The position numbers were made by a program, and so were the translations under genes. The notes under the pieces were generated by a model. The model was not told where the DNA came from. It did no database searches and worked only from the letters and a program-made list of their open reading frames with translations. Below, piece after piece: positions 1 through 8,811 of a stretch of DNA of 26,353 nt. The stretch comes from DATJUF01 sp035524095 (GTDB taxonomy: Bacteria > Desulfobacterota > Binatia > Binatales > Binataceae). Location: NCBI GenBank assembly GCA_035524095.1, contig DATKPK010000125.1:1-26353 (forward strand), written 5' to 3'. How positions within the stretch are numbered: position 1 is the first letter of the stretch; every line of letters starts with the position of its first letter.

Positions 1-1
1 C

Positions 2-100
2 TATCCCGACGACGAACTCGCTTACCATCACCGCCGCGCCCTCACCGCAATGCGCCCCTACTACAACGCTCATTTGCGCAAACTGCCCGATAGCCAGTAG
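2..100 (+). CDS. C-terminal end of an unidentified protein (partial)
   Basis: An open frame enters from the left edge in frame 2 and ends at a TAG at 98-100. The 32 residues seen begin YPDDELAYHHRRAL and end in HLRKLPDSQ, rich in Arg, His and Tyr. The frame converges on hemB, leaving only 8 bases between the two stop codons, which supports it being a real gene end. The Tyr-Tyr-Asn-X-His-Leu pattern near the C-terminus vaguely recalls the ends of some sulfotransferase-like proteins, but 32 residues are too few to assign a family. Confidence 0.5.
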   Translation, partial: YPDDELAYHHRRALTAMRPYYNAHLRKLPDSQ

Positions 101-108
101 CTTCGCCC

Positions 109-1080
109 TCAGCGCAAGTGCTGCGCGACCTTCGTCGCGAAATAGCTCAGAATCATATCAGCGCCCGCCCGCTTGATTGCCGTCAGCACTTCGAGCGTCG
201 CGCGTTCCTCGTCGAGCCATCCATTGATCCCCGCCGCCCGTATCATCGAATACTCACCCGACACGTTGTATGCCGCAATCGGCACGTTGAACTCGTGCTT
301 CGCACGATAGATCAAATCCAGATACGCCAGCGCCGGCTTGACCATCACGATATCTGCGCCTTCCTCCAGATCTAGCGCAATCTCGCGCATCGCTTCGTCG
401 CCATTGGGCGGGTCCATCTGGTACGAGCGCCGATCACCGAACTGCGGCGCCGATTCCGCCGCCTCTCGAAACGGCCCGTAAAACGCGGATGCGAACTTCG
501 CCGAGTAAGCCATGATCGGCTTATCCGCGAAGCCCTCCTCATCGAAGGCTGTGCGAATCGCGCCGACTCGGCCGTCCATCATGTCTGACGGCGCTACCAT
601 ATCGGCGCCTGCGCGTACGTGCGATAACGCCTCGCGGACCAACAGCTCTAGCGTCGCGTCATTATCGACGTCGCCGTTTTTGATCACTCCGCAGTGCCCG
701 TGGTCAGTGTATTCGCACATGCAGACATCAGTGATTACCGCGAGCCCCGGAACATGCTGCTTAATCTCCCGGATCGCGCGCTGCACTTCGCCATTCTCAT
801 TCCACGCTTCGCTGCCGGTCGCATCCTTGCGCGAGGGAATCCCGAACAGGATTACCGCCGGTACGCCCGCCGCATGAGTCTCGCGCGCCTCACGCAAAAC
901 TAGATCGACCGACATCTGCGCAATGCCCGGCATGGCGCTAATCGGCTTCTTCACGTCGCGTCCGGGACATACGAAATACGGCTGGATCAAATCGTCGGGC
1001 CCGAGCCGCGTCTCACGGATCATTCGCCGAAGCGTTTCATTGCGCCGCAGCCGGCGCGGCCGGTTTATCGGAAATCCCAT
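109..1080 (-). CDS. hemB: Delta-aminolevulinic acid dehydratase (porphobilinogen synthase)
   Basis: HemB condenses two 5-aminolevulinate molecules into porphobilinogen in the cytoplasm. The 323 residues match the usual family length. The two active-site lysines are K195 (AYSAKFASAFYGPF) and K248 (VMVKPALAYLD, the family signature). The zinc-ligand cysteines sit at C120, C122 and C130 in DVCMCEYTDHGHCG, so this is the Cys-rich, zinc-type enzyme rather than the Asp-rich magnesium type. The ATG at 1078-1080 fits the start of the family. It is the last gene of the minus-strand tetrapyrrole operon, 59 bases after the monooxygenase gene, with only a weak G-rich ribosome site (GGGGTAG) upstream. Confidence 0.97.
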   Translation of the reverse strand: MGFPINRPRRLRRNETLRRMIRETRLGPDDLIQPYFVCPGRDVKKPISAMPGIAQMSVDLVLREARETHAAGVPAVILFGIPSRKDATGSEAWNENGEVQRAIREIKQHVPGLAVITDVCMCEYTDHGHCGVIKNGDVDNDATLELLVREALSHVRAGADMVAPSDMMDGRVGAIRTAFDEEGFADKPIMAYSAKFASAFYGPFREAAESAPQFGDRRSYQMDPPNGDEAMREIALDLEEGADIVMVKPALAYLDLIYRAKHEFNVPIAAYNVSGEYSMIRAAGINGWLDEERATLEVLTAIKRAGADMILSYFATKVAQHLR

Positions 1081-1139
1081 CGGGTTCTACCCCAGCAATT
1101 GCATTCGATTTGACTATAGCAGCCCAAGACTCTGACGCA

Positions 1140-2186
1140 TCACTCCAAGATTGCTTCGTCGGGATTGAATGGAGCAGTTAAACGCGGTTTCAGCTCGAAC
1201 GCTTCTGCCAGCAACTCATGCGATCGCATCCGTGCGCGATGGCTATGCACGATCGTCACGATCATCAACTCGTCGAGATTCAGCACGCTCGCCATATCAA
1301 TCAGCTTTCCGCGCACCGTCTCCGGATTCCCGACGATATACCGGGGCCATTCGCCTTCCATTGGCGTCGAATCGCGAGCGGGTCCAAGTTCGCGCATCGC
1401 GTTTTCAGGCGTCGGAATCGGCCGCAAATCCCCTTGCCGTATCCGTCGGCGAAACAATCGCGCCGACGATAACAAGTAGTCAGCCTCTTCGTCGGTTTCT
1501 GCACAGATCGCTCCCAGCGCAAGAATCACGCGCGGCTTCGCACCTTTTTCTTGGGCAATAAAATGCGATCGGTAATGTTCAATTGCTGCCCGCGTCGGAT
1601 TCTGATCGATGAAATGCGCGAATGCATACGGCAGCCCCAGTTGTGCCGCCGCGGACGCGCTCCACAAACTCGAGCCCAACAGCCACACCTCGGGACTACC
1701 TGGCATCGCCGGCGAAATCTTGATCTGGCTAAACGGATGGTCCGCTGGAAAACCGCCATGCAAGAACGTCAGAAGCTCGATTAACTGGCGTGGAAAATCA
1801 TCCGGCGGCTGCCGCTCACGATCACGCCGCAACGCATATGCATCCAGCCCCGTACCTCCCGGTGCCCGCCCCACACCCAGATCGACCCGCCCCGGATATA
1901 GCGCATGGAGCACCCGAAAGGCCTCGACTACTTTGAGCGGACTATAATGCGGTAGCAGCACCGCGCCCGACCCGATCCGAATCCCGCGCGTCTCCGCTCC
2001 GACTCGCGCCAGTAGAATCTCCGGCGCCGGACTCGCCAGCGCGTTAATCGCGTGATGCTCCGCGATCCAGTAGCGCTCGAATCCCAGCCGATCGGCCAGC
2101 CGCGCCAGCTCTATCGTATTCTGCAGCGCCTCGGCCGGCGTCATGCCTTCCGACACTGGCGACTGATCGAGGACCGATAACTTCAT
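1140..2186 (-). CDS. LLM-class flavin-dependent oxidoreductase (luciferase-like monooxygenase)
   Basis: The 348-residue protein has the single-subunit bacterial-luciferase-like TIM-barrel pattern: MKLSVLDQSPV at the N-terminus, RYWIAEHHA near residue 40, the IRIGSGAVLLPHYSPLKVVE segment near residue 75, and DLGVGRAPGG near 105. These are typical of the MsnO8/YvbT-like group that uses reduced FMN with an unknown substrate. Its ATG overlaps the TGA of cobA-hemD by four bases (ATGA, 2183-2186), so it is translationally coupled to the heme genes and no separate ribosome site is seen. A flavin monooxygenase is not a standard member of this pathway. The family call is firm; substrate and role are unknown. 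Confidence 0.9.
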   Translation of the reverse strand: MKLSVLDQSPVSEGMTPAEALQNTIELARLADRLGFERYWIAEHHAINALASPAPEILLARVGAETRGIRIGSGAVLLPHYSPLKVVEAFRVLHALYPGRVDLGVGRAPGGTGLDAYALRRDRERQPPDDFPRQLIELLTFLHGGFPADHPFSQIKISPAMPGSPEVWLLGSSLWSASAAAQLGLPYAFAHFIDQNPTRAAIEHYRSHFIAQEKGAKPRVILALGAICAETDEEADYLLSSARLFRRRIRQGDLRPIPTPENAMRELGPARDSTPMEGEWPRYIVGNPETVRGKLIDMASVLNLDELMIVTIVHSHRARMRSHELLAEAFELKPRLTAPFNPDEAILE

Positions 2187-3763
2187 TGCGGCGAACTCGG
2201 CTCAGACCTGGCGGCATTCATCTTGCCCTCAATGTAATGCTTCTCAATCGCCGCAACCAAGCCATCGACCGTATAGGTCTCCGCTTCCACGACTACATCG
2301 AGTCCCTGGGCGCGCGCCGCCTCCGCCGTGATCGGCCCGATGACGGCGGCCTTGAATCTCTTCCCAGCTTCGCCCGCCAATTCGATCCAGTTCGTGACGG
2401 TACTAGGACTCGTGAATGTCACCAGGTCGATCTCGGCTGACTCAATCAGGCCTCGTAGATGCTCTCTCGCTACCGCCTCCGGTCTGATCGTTGAATACGC
2501 CGGGGCGATCACAACCTCCTGCGCGCCTGCCTCGCGCAGCATTTGCTGTAAAACCTCGCGCGCTGCTTTTGCGCGTGGAATCAGAATTCGTGCACCTTTG
2601 ATTCGCTCTGGCGTCAGCGCGTCGATCAGCCGCTCCGCCCGATACTCACTTGGCATTGCCGCCACCGTTAGTGCGTAATCCTCTACTCTCGCCGCCGTGG
2701 CCGGCCCAATCGCCGCGATCGCCGCCTTGCCCAATTCGCGAATATCGCAACGGAGCGTCTTGATACGTTGCATAAATGCGTCAACGCCCTTGGCACTCGT
2801 GAAGATGATCCAATCAAACGCTCCGACCTCGCCGATCGCCTTATCCAGTACTGCATAACTCGGCGGAGGCGCGGCTTCGATCACTGGCACTCCAATCACT
2901 TCCCCGCCCATTGCGCGCAGTCGCTCGATTAACCCTGATGCGTCTTCAGCCGCTCGCGTCACGATGATGCGCCGCCCGAACAGCGGCATCCGTTCATACC
3001 ATATGAGCTGATTTCCCAGCGCTGCACACTCGCCCACCACCACCACCGCCGGTGCCCCGAGTCTCGCCCGTTCGACTTCATCAGCCAGGTTCACAAGCGT
3101 CCCTACGACGCTCCGCTGGCTCGCAGTCGTTCCCCATTGGATCGCTGAGGCTGGCGTCGATTCCGCCATTCCGCCTTTGACTAGATGATCGAGATTATCG
3201 CGCAGCTGCGCCGTCCCCATCAGCATCACGATCGTCCCGCGCCCGTCTGCTGCCCGTGCGAGATCCGTCCATGGAATCGCCGCCTTCGCATCTTTGAATC
3301 GGTCCAAATGACCCGTCAAAATCGTCACGAACGACCCATGCTCGCGATGGGTCAGCGGAATCCCCGCAAACGCCGGCACTGCGATCGCCGAGGTCACTCC
3401 GGGCACGATTTCATATTCGATACCCGCCGCGCGCAATGCTTCGGCCTCTTCACCTCCGCGTCCGAAAATAAATGGATCGCCGCCTTTGAGCCGCACGACG
3501 CGCCGCCCTCGCTGCGCCTGTTCGATAAGTATCCGATTGATTTCGGTTTGCGGGACGTTGCCGCTGGCGCCACCTTTCTTCCCCGCGTAGATCAATTCCG
3601 CGCCGTCGCGTGCCAGCCGCAACGTTGCATAGGCCACCAGGTTGTCATAAACGATTACGTCTGCACTGCGGATAAGCTCAGCTCCGCGAATCGTAATCAG
3701 GTCCGGCGCGCCCGGCCCAGCCCCTACTAGAAACACGCGCCCGGATTTGCTTGGGATACTCAC
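2183..3763 (-). CDS. cobA-hemD: Fused uroporphyrinogen-III C-methyltransferase / uroporphyrinogen-III synthase
   Basis: This 526-residue two-domain enzyme has an N-terminal SAM-dependent methyltransferase (about 8-262) with FLVGAGPGAPDL at 11-22 and RLKGGDPFIFGRGGEE at 91-106, both diagnostic of SUMT/CobA. From about residue 264 (RRIIVTRA) to 510 it is a HemD uroporphyrinogen-III synthase, including DWIIFTSAKGVDAF and TFTSPSTVTNW. HemD closes hydroxymethylbilane to uroporphyrinogen III; CobA methylates it to precorrin-2 for siroheme or cobalamin. Such fusions are common in deltaproteobacteria and Firmicutes. The start is a GTG at 3763 without a clear ribosome site, 57 AT-rich bases after hemC. 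It overlaps the next gene by 4 bases. Confidence 0.95.
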   Translation of the reverse strand: MSIPSKSGRVFLVGAGPGAPDLITIRGAELIRSADVIVYDNLVAYATLRLARDGAELIYAGKKGGASGNVPQTEINRILIEQAQRGRRVVRLKGGDPFIFGRGGEEAEALRAAGIEYEIVPGVTSAIAVPAFAGIPLTHREHGSFVTILTGHLDRFKDAKAAIPWTDLARAADGRGTIVMLMGTAQLRDNLDHLVKGGMAESTPASAIQWGTTASQRSVVGTLVNLADEVERARLGAPAVVVVGECAALGNQLIWYERMPLFGRRIIVTRAAEDASGLIERLRAMGGEVIGVPVIEAAPPPSYAVLDKAIGEVGAFDWIIFTSAKGVDAFMQRIKTLRCDIRELGKAAIAAIGPATAARVEDYALTVAAMPSEYRAERLIDALTPERIKGARILIPRAKAAREVLQQMLREAGAQEVVIAPAYSTIRPEAVAREHLRGLIESAEIDLVTFTSPSTVTNWIELAGEAGKRFKAAVIGPITAEAARAQGLDVVVEAETYTVDGLVAAIEKHYIEGKMNAARSEPSSPQ

Positions 3764-3820
3764 TGACTATTGATAATACTTAATGGCTATTCGCGACCCA
3801 CGGGACGAAAATAAATTTGA

Positions 3821-4816
3821 TTACTTACTTGGTGTTTCGATCAGCGCACGCGCACCCGCTGCGAGCATCCGCTTGCCGAGTGCTTCGCCGCATTCCCGCG
3901 CGATTGTCTCAAGCTTCCCATCTTCGATACTGAGCGGCGTTACGCAATTGTCCGCCATTTGAGCTGTTCCTTCGGCGCTGAACAACAATGCCCGCAACGC
4001 TAATTCCTCGCTGCTGATGGTTCCCTTAACGCCCACCGGCGACACGCAAGACGCACCGATCGTCGCGAGAAAACTGCGCTCCGCAGTGACTTCAGCCCGC
4101 GACCCTGCATCATTCAACGACGCGATTATCGTAGCCAATTCCTCCGACCCACCGATTGTCGCCGTGCGTAGCGCCTCAATTGCGAGCGCCGCCTGCGCTC
4201 CTGACGGCACAAAGTTACTTTCGTCCAATGGATACAGCTTGATTCCTTCCAGTGCATCGATTTTGCCCAGCCGCTTCAATCCCGCCATTGCGAGCACGAT
4301 CGCATCGAAACCGCCGTCCGCCAGCCGTTTCAGCCGCGTATCAACGTTGCCGCGCAATGGCACAATCGCAAGGTCGGGGTGCATTCGCAGTAACTCGTAT
4401 TGCCGCCGTGCCGATGACGTCCCGACTCGCGCACCACGCTCGAGTGCCTGCCACGGCTCACGGTCATCAGCCGCCTCACGGTCATCGCGAATCAATAATG
4501 CATCACGTGGATCTTCCCGTTGCGGTACTGCAACAATTCTGAATTGTTCCGGCAGCACGGCCGGCAGATCCTTCAGTGAATGAACCGCGATATCGATTCT
4601 CGCGTCAACCAAGGCCTCTTCAAGCTCGCGCACAAAAAGTCCCTTGCCGCCGACCCGCGCGAGCGACGCCGACGTCATGCGATCGCCGCCGGTGCTGATC
4701 GCGACGATTTCAATCGCAATACCGTCCGCCAATCGTTCGATTTCACGTTTGATCGCGTTCGCTTGGACCAGCGCCAATGCGCTTGGCCGCGACCCAATCC
4801 TGAGGCGAAAAGCCAT
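3821..4816 (-). CDS. hemC: Porphobilinogen deaminase (hydroxymethylbilane synthase)
   Basis: HemC polymerises four porphobilinogens into hydroxymethylbilane. The protein (331 residues from the ATG) has the N-terminal RIGSRPSALALVQA, the catalytic Asp in HSLKDLP (about residue 83), the substrate-binding TSSARR segment, and the dipyrromethane-cofactor cysteine in GASCVSPVG (about 257). The ATG at 4814-4816 is chosen over an in-frame TTG three bases upstream, because a start there would leave almost no room after the AAGG upstream. Only 21 bases separate it from the hemA stop, so both are in one transcript. Length and motifs are normal for the family. Confidence 0.96.
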   Translation of the reverse strand: MAFRLRIGSRPSALALVQANAIKREIERLADGIAIEIVAISTGGDRMTSASLARVGGKGLFVRELEEALVDARIDIAVHSLKDLPAVLPEQFRIVAVPQREDPRDALLIRDDREAADDREPWQALERGARVGTSSARRQYELLRMHPDLAIVPLRGNVDTRLKRLADGGFDAIVLAMAGLKRLGKIDALEGIKLYPLDESNFVPSGAQAALAIEALRTATIGGSEELATIIASLNDAGSRAEVTAERSFLATIGASCVSPVGVKGTISSEELALRALLFSAEGTAQMADNCVTPLSIEDGKLETIARECGEALGKRMLAAGARALIETPSK

Positions 4817-4837
4817 CAACCTTCGGCTGGCCGCGCT

Positions 4838-6217
4838 TCAAAGCTCGTCTTCATCGTCGCTGTCATCGCCGAACTCGTCCGCATGCCCGTTACGATCCAA
4901 CCCCAGCCCCTCCAGCGCCAGATCACCGCACAATAGCCGCCGTGCTATTTCCGCTGTGTTGATCCCATCCGGCATACCTGCGCGACCCTCGCGCAGCCCT
5001 GTCAGCACGCGATGGAGCAGCTTGTTGACCATGCCGCGCGTTAGCGCCTCAATGCGTGTGCGCTCGTCCACCGGCAGCGTCGCGAGCCAGCTCCGGTGGC
5101 GTTGCAGTTCCGCATCACGTAACAGCTCGATACTCGACCGTATATCTTTGATCGCTGGAACCAATTCCAGTCCATCGAGCCATTTGACGAAAGCCTCGAC
5201 TTCGCCCGCCACGATCGCTTCGGCCTTGACTGCCTCGCGCTCGCGCTCTTCCAGCGATTCCGTCGCCACCGTGCTCAGATCGTCAATATCGTAAAGGTAG
5301 ACGTTCTCCAGCGTATTCAGCCGTTCGTCGAAGTTGCGCGGCACCCCCAAGTCGATCAGAAACACCGGACGGTAGCGCCGTTCTTTGATTACGCCCTCGA
5401 ATTCCGCCGGCGTCAGGACCGGTTTGGTCGCCGCCACCGATCCGATCACGATATCCGCCATCTTCAGGTACGGCTTGAAATTGTCGATCGGCACTGCCGT
5501 GCCGCCCAATTCCCGCGCCAGCGCCACCGCATGGTCAAACGTCCGGCTGGTAATCAGTAACGCTTCGATGCCCTGCCGCTTGAGACTGCGCGCGGTCAAT
5601 TCCGCCATCTTCCCCGCGCCAATCAGCATCGCCGTCTTGTTCGCCAGCGTATCGAAAATCTTCCCGGCGAGACTCACCGCCGCCGAACTGACCGACACCG
5701 CGCCACGGCCAATCAGCGTCGCCTTGCGCACCCGCTTGGCCACCCCGAACGCCTTATGAAACGCGCGATGAAGTACCAGGCCCGCCGTATCCGCCTCGAC
5801 CGCTTGACTATATGCCGTCTTTAGCTGCCCGAGAATTTGCGGTTCGCCGACCACCATCGAGTCGAGGCTCGCACCCACCCGGAACAGATGGCGCACCGCC
5901 TCGCGCCCCTCATAATGATAGATGGCAGTTGCAAACGCGTGATGCTCCACGGCGCGGTCCTGCGCGAGAAATTGCGCAGTTTCGATTCCGTTGCCTCGTC
6001 CCTCCTGACTCAGTCCAATCAGCTCGACTCGATTACAGGTCGAAAGTAGTGCCACCTCATTAATCGCAGGTATTCCCTGCCGAAGCCGCCCGAGCGCCCG
6101 CGGAATTTCACGCTCGGCATAAGCCAACCGCTCGCGCACTGCGACTGGCGCCGTCCGATGGTTTACCCCGACTATGAAGAAGCTCCCGCGCATTGGATCA
6201 GCCGAAATTTCCCCCAT
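4838..6217 (-). CDS. hemA: Glutamyl-tRNA reductase
   Basis: HemA reduces glutamyl-tRNA to glutamate-1-semialdehyde with NADPH, the first committed step of the C5 pathway. Visible are the N-terminal GVNHRTAPV, the catalytic cysteine in LLSTCNRVE (C61), GEPQILGQ near 124-131, the NADPH-binding GAGKMAE at 200-206, and a C-terminal helical dimerisation region. The last 12 residues are strikingly acidic (EFGDDSDDEDEL). The ATG at 6217 gives a 20-base overlap with ccsA. A second ATG at 6193 starts five bases after the ccsA stop and fits the usual family N-terminus better; neither has a clear ribosome site. It sits between ccsA and hemC as in many deltaproteobacteria. Confidence 0.96.
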   Translation of the reverse strand: MGEISADPMRGSFFIVGVNHRTAPVAVRERLAYAEREIPRALGRLRQGIPAINEVALLSTCNRVELIGLSQEGRGNGIETAQFLAQDRAVEHHAFATAIYHYEGREAVRHLFRVGASLDSMVVGEPQILGQLKTAYSQAVEADTAGLVLHRAFHKAFGVAKRVRKATLIGRGAVSVSSAAVSLAGKIFDTLANKTAMLIGAGKMAELTARSLKRQGIEALLITSRTFDHAVALARELGGTAVPIDNFKPYLKMADIVIGSVAATKPVLTPAEFEGVIKERRYRPVFLIDLGVPRNFDERLNTLENVYLYDIDDLSTVATESLEEREREAVKAEAIVAGEVEAFVKWLDGLELVPAIKDIRSSIELLRDAELQRHRSWLATLPVDERTRIEALTRGMVNKLLHRVLTGLREGRAGMPDGINTAEIARRLLCGDLALEGLGLDRNGHADEFGDDSDDEDEL

Positions 6218-7037
6218 GCTTGCCGGGAGTTAACAAGGTTATGCCTAAGAATGAGCCTATCAGGATTGTAAAGACCACTAAAGTAAGCGCGGCGACACGC
6301 CGCCCGCGCCATCCCGCCGTAAGCCGCGATTCTAGTAGCGCCGCATACAAAATCCAGATTGCCAGCGACCATGTCTCCTGCGGCTCCCACGACCAGAAAT
6401 GACCCCAGGTCGCGTCTGCCCATATCGCCCCGGTCGCTATCGCAAGGCTAAGCATCAGAAAGCCCCATCCGAGCAAGTGGTAGTTGATGCGGTCCAGCTT
6501 CTCCAAGCTCGGCGCACGATTATCCACTGGTCCCAGCACGCGCTTGGCCTTGAGCCGCTTCTCGTAGATGAGATAGACGACGCTCACGCCTGCGGCCAGC
6601 ACAAAGAGTGCAACCCCCAAAAACGCCAGCGTCACATGTACTGGCAGCCACGCGCTGCGAAGGCTATCCGGCATCGATAGCCGCCCCGGCTGCGTCATGA
6701 CCGCTGCGATCGCAAGCACGACCGTCACCACCGGCGCCACAAATGTGCCAATCACCTGCATTTTCAGCCGCAGGATTATTCCCAACCCCGTAAGCGCTAT
6801 CAGCCACGCCAAAAAAATCAGTGATTGGGCGAGGTTTGTCACCGGGATATTGCCAGCCTGAACCCCGCGTATCGCCAGATCCGCCGTTTGTAATGCGGCG
6901 CCCGCCCCGAGTGCCACGACCGCTAGATGACTTTGCCGCGAGCTCTCATGTCCCGCACCACCGGCCCGTTCGCTGACGAATCCCGCAGCCGACACCAGGT
7001 AGCATGCGAGCGCGGGCATTACCCACCAATCATGCAT
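6198..7037 (-). CDS. ccsA: CcsA/HemX-family cytochrome c assembly membrane protein
   Basis: This 279-residue protein has about eight hydrophobic segments and the tryptophan-rich heme-handling motif WGHFWSWEPQETW near residue 210, with conserved His residues in flanking loops (HVTLAFLGV near 134, NYHLLGWG near 185). These are features of the CcsA/CcmC/HemX superfamily, which handles heme at the membrane for cytochrome c maturation or modulates hemA product levels. Its position directly upstream of hemA is the classic hemX/ccsA arrangement. The start ATG at 7035-7037 overlaps the preceding dehydrogenase gene by 8 bases. Sequence alone cannot separate a CcsA heme exporter from HemX. Confidence 0.88.
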   Translation of the reverse strand: MHDWWVMPALACYLVSAAGFVSERAGGAGHESSRQSHLAVVALGAGAALQTADLAIRGVQAGNIPVTNLAQSLIFLAWLIALTGLGIILRLKMQVIGTFVAPVVTVVLAIAAVMTQPGRLSMPDSLRSAWLPVHVTLAFLGVALFVLAAGVSVVYLIYEKRLKAKRVLGPVDNRAPSLEKLDRINYHLLGWGFLMLSLAIATGAIWADATWGHFWSWEPQETWSLAIWILYAALLESRLTAGWRGRRVAALTLVVFTILIGSFLGITLLTPGKHGGNFG

Positions 7038-7743
7038 GGCCTATCCGGCTCGCGCTTACCGCTTCCGTCATGGACAAGGACGCGTTCTCACTTGCGGAAT
7101 CCAGTTCGTTTAGACCGGTCCCGAGAAGCGCGCGAACAATCTTCTGAACTTCTCCCAGGTCGTCATGAGCGAAGGCCTCAATCACGCCCGACGCCACTAG
7201 CTTCGAGAGTATTCGAGCCCGTTCCGACGGATCATCCACGTGGCCACTGAGCCAGCGCCGCGCGCTTCGCAGCAATTCCGCCACCCGCCCATATTCTGGT
7301 CCAACAACCTCTTCGAGTTGCTCCCGCAGCCGCCGCGCCAACGCCGGACTCGCTCCGCCGGTCGCGATCGCGATTTGCACTTCGCCCCGTTTCACCACCG
7401 CAGGTGTGATGAAGTCACACAACGCTGGCCGATCGGTCACATTAATCATGATTCCAAGCTCGCGGGCATCTGATGCCGCCGAGCGGTAGAAAGCTTCATC
7501 CGGCGTCGCCATCCACGCCATGAAACGCCCACGCATATCGCTCGCCTTGTAGTCTCGCGCAATCCAGCGAATGGTGCCTGCCTCCACCATCGCCGCGAGC
7601 GCCGGCGTGATTTCCAGCGCGGTTACGGTCACCGCGGCGCCCGCCTCGCGCAGTGCTTTGACGCGGCGTTCGGCCAATTCGCCGCCCCCGATCACCAGGC
7701 AGTCGCGACCCTCCAAATTCACAAATATCGGTAAATATCCCAT
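7030..7743 (-). CDS. Precorrin-2 dehydrogenase / sirohydrochlorin ferrochelatase (Met8/CysG N-terminal type)
   Basis: The 237-residue protein begins MGYLPIFVNLEGRDCLVIGG, with the NAD-binding VIGGGELAERRV at 17-28, then NVTDRPALCDF at 101-111 and IAIATGGASPALARRLRE near 125-141, the standard SirC/Met8/CysG-A pattern. It oxidises precorrin-2 to sirohydrochlorin and, in bifunctional members, inserts iron to make siroheme. The CobA domain encoded further down the operon supplies its substrate. I chose the ATG at 7741-7743; a longer open frame to 7854 adds 37 residues unlike the family. It is the first gene of the minus-strand operon and faces the divergent DUF192 gene across 160 bases. Confidence 0.9.
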   Translation of the reverse strand: MGYLPIFVNLEGRDCLVIGGGELAERRVKALREAGAAVTVTALEITPALAAMVEAGTIRWIARDYKASDMRGRFMAWMATPDEAFYRSAASDARELGIMINVTDRPALCDFITPAVVKRGEVQIAIATGGASPALARRLREQLEEVVGPEYGRVAELLRSARRWLSGHVDDPSERARILSKLVASGVIEAFAHDDLGEVQKIVRALLGTGLNELDSASENASLSMTEAVSASRIGHA

Positions 7744-7849
7744 CTTTAGAACACGAAACTCGATCCCGCCAACTCGGCAAAGTCTAGTACAATGATATCG
7801 GCTGGAACACCGTACTGCATGGTGCGCACGAATTAGCCCGCTCGAGTCT

Positions 7850-7865
7850 GGCATGAACTAATGCC
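7850..7865. repeat. Small inverted repeat in the divergent heme-operon/DUF192 gap
   Basis: GGCAT (7850-7854) and ATGCC (7861-7865) are separated by 6 bases in the 160-base gap between the divergent tetrapyrrole operon and the DUF192 gene. It could be an operator for either side. No convincing -35/-10 pair was identified, so the call is tentative. Confidence 0.25.
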
Positions 7866-7903
7866 GCCAGCACTCGGCTAACAGCCAACAGGGGGGACCA
7901 TCG

Positions 7904-8290
7904 ATGGCTGCCAGCACAATCGAAGCGATGCGCGCGCTCAATCGCACGCGCGGCACAGTGCTCTGCGAGCGACTCGAATCGGCCGGTGGCCTTGCCGGTC
8001 AAAGCCGCGGACTCCTTGGCCGCGACGGTCTCGCCTCCGGCACCGGGATGCTTTTCGCCTCCTCCCTTCCTCTGATGTGGATGCACATGCTGTTCATGCA
8101 CTTCCCTATCGATATCGTCTTTCTCGACCGCAAGGGCTGCGTGCTCCACATCTGCCATCAACTGCGGCCTTGGCGCTTGTCTCCCATAGTATTCCGCGCC
8201 CGCAAGGCCCTCGAACTCCCCGCCGGCGCTGCCGCCGCCAGCTCGACGCAACTCGGCGACCTGATCGACCTCGCCGTATCCGAGCCATAG
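7904..8290 (+). CDS. DUF192 family protein
   Basis: The 128-residue protein matches the DUF192 pattern: GLLGRDGLASGTGMLF near 37-51, then LMWMHMLFMHFPIDIVFLD near 57-75, and LRPWRLSPIVFRARKALELP near 87-106. Members are small beta-barrel-like domains, often exported or adjacent to envelope genes, with no settled function. There is no clear signal peptide here. The ATG at 7904 is preceded by a strong purine run (GGGGGGA, 7891-7897). It stands about 320 bases upstream of the first Flp pilin on the same strand. A link to the Tad apparatus is suggested only by position. Confidence 0.85.
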   Translation: MAASTIEAMRALNRTRGTVLCERLESAGGLAGQSRGLLGRDGLASGTGMLFASSLPLMWMHMLFMHFPIDIVFLDRKGCVLHICHQLRPWRLSPIVFRARKALELPAGAAAASSTQLGDLIDLAVSEP

Positions 8291-8613
8291 GCTCGCTCAC
8301 CAAGTCCCGCAGTTCTAAGCCGGTCAGTCAGCTGCCTAAGGCTCGAAGTCCGCAATATCGACCGAAGCCGTCGTTTGCACCCCCTCGCAGCCGAGGCATT
8401 GCTCCATCTTGGTGAAAACTAGCCATCTTCGCTTATTGCGAGTTGAACTCCGTTGACCGGCCCTCTTGTCTCTGTTACCAGCAATTAGGCGCGTCGCTCT
8501 GATTCCTGTTATTCTTGGATTAGCTACTAGGCACTGAAGCGGAATGAAGGCCGTGTTTACTCAGGCCGATCTATTTAGTTGCGATACTTCGAATCGACTT
8601 GAAGGATACTGTT
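8291..8613. other. Intergenic region upstream of flp1, no gene found
   Basis: These 323 bases contain no credible coding frame. A small stem CCTCG-CAGC-CGAGG lies at 8383-8396 without a T-run. I found no good sigma-54 site: GG-N10-GC spacings at 8321-8334 and 8339-8352 lack the rest of the -24 and -12 boxes. No convincing sigma-70 pair was seen either. The transcript of flp1 probably starts within this stretch, but the promoter is not identified. Confidence 0.5.
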
Positions 8614-8811
8614 ATGCTCTCGGTTGTCACATTCCTTACCGTTCTGTTTCGCTCAACCGCTGGATCTCGCCGCGCCCAGACGATGACTGAGTACGCCCTG
8701 ATTCTTGCTGCAATCGCGATCGTCGTTTACGTTGCCTATAACACTCTGGGTAATGATATCGGCACTCTCGTTAATCATGTAGATTCAATCTTGACGACGG
8801 CAGCGACCTGA
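8614..8811 (+). CDS. flp: Flp-family type IVb pilin (first copy)
   Basis: This 65-residue prepilin has the Flp signature QTMTEYALILAAIAIVVYVAY, in which Glu is the fifth residue after the predicted cleavage site and a hydrophobic stretch forms the pilus core. The short basic leader (about 23 residues) ends RRA, so the residue before the cut is Ala rather than the usual Gly. The start is the ATG at 8614, seven bases after GAAGGA (8601-8606); an in-frame TTG at 8599 overlaps that ribosome site and is rejected. It encodes a pilus subunit or minor pilin of the Tad locus that follows. Confidence 0.88.
   Translation: MLSVVTFLTVLFRSTAGSRRAQTMTEYALILAAIAIVVYVAYNTLGNDIGTLVNHVDSILTTAAT

Noticed and set aside
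7744..7854. N-terminal extension of the precorrin-2 dehydrogenase
   Set aside because: The extra 37 residues are unlike the family, whose N-terminus matches the ATG at 7743.
8321..8352. Two GG-N10-GC spacings upstream of flp1 as sigma-54 promoters
   Set aside because: The remaining -24 and -12 bases do not match; they are expected by chance.
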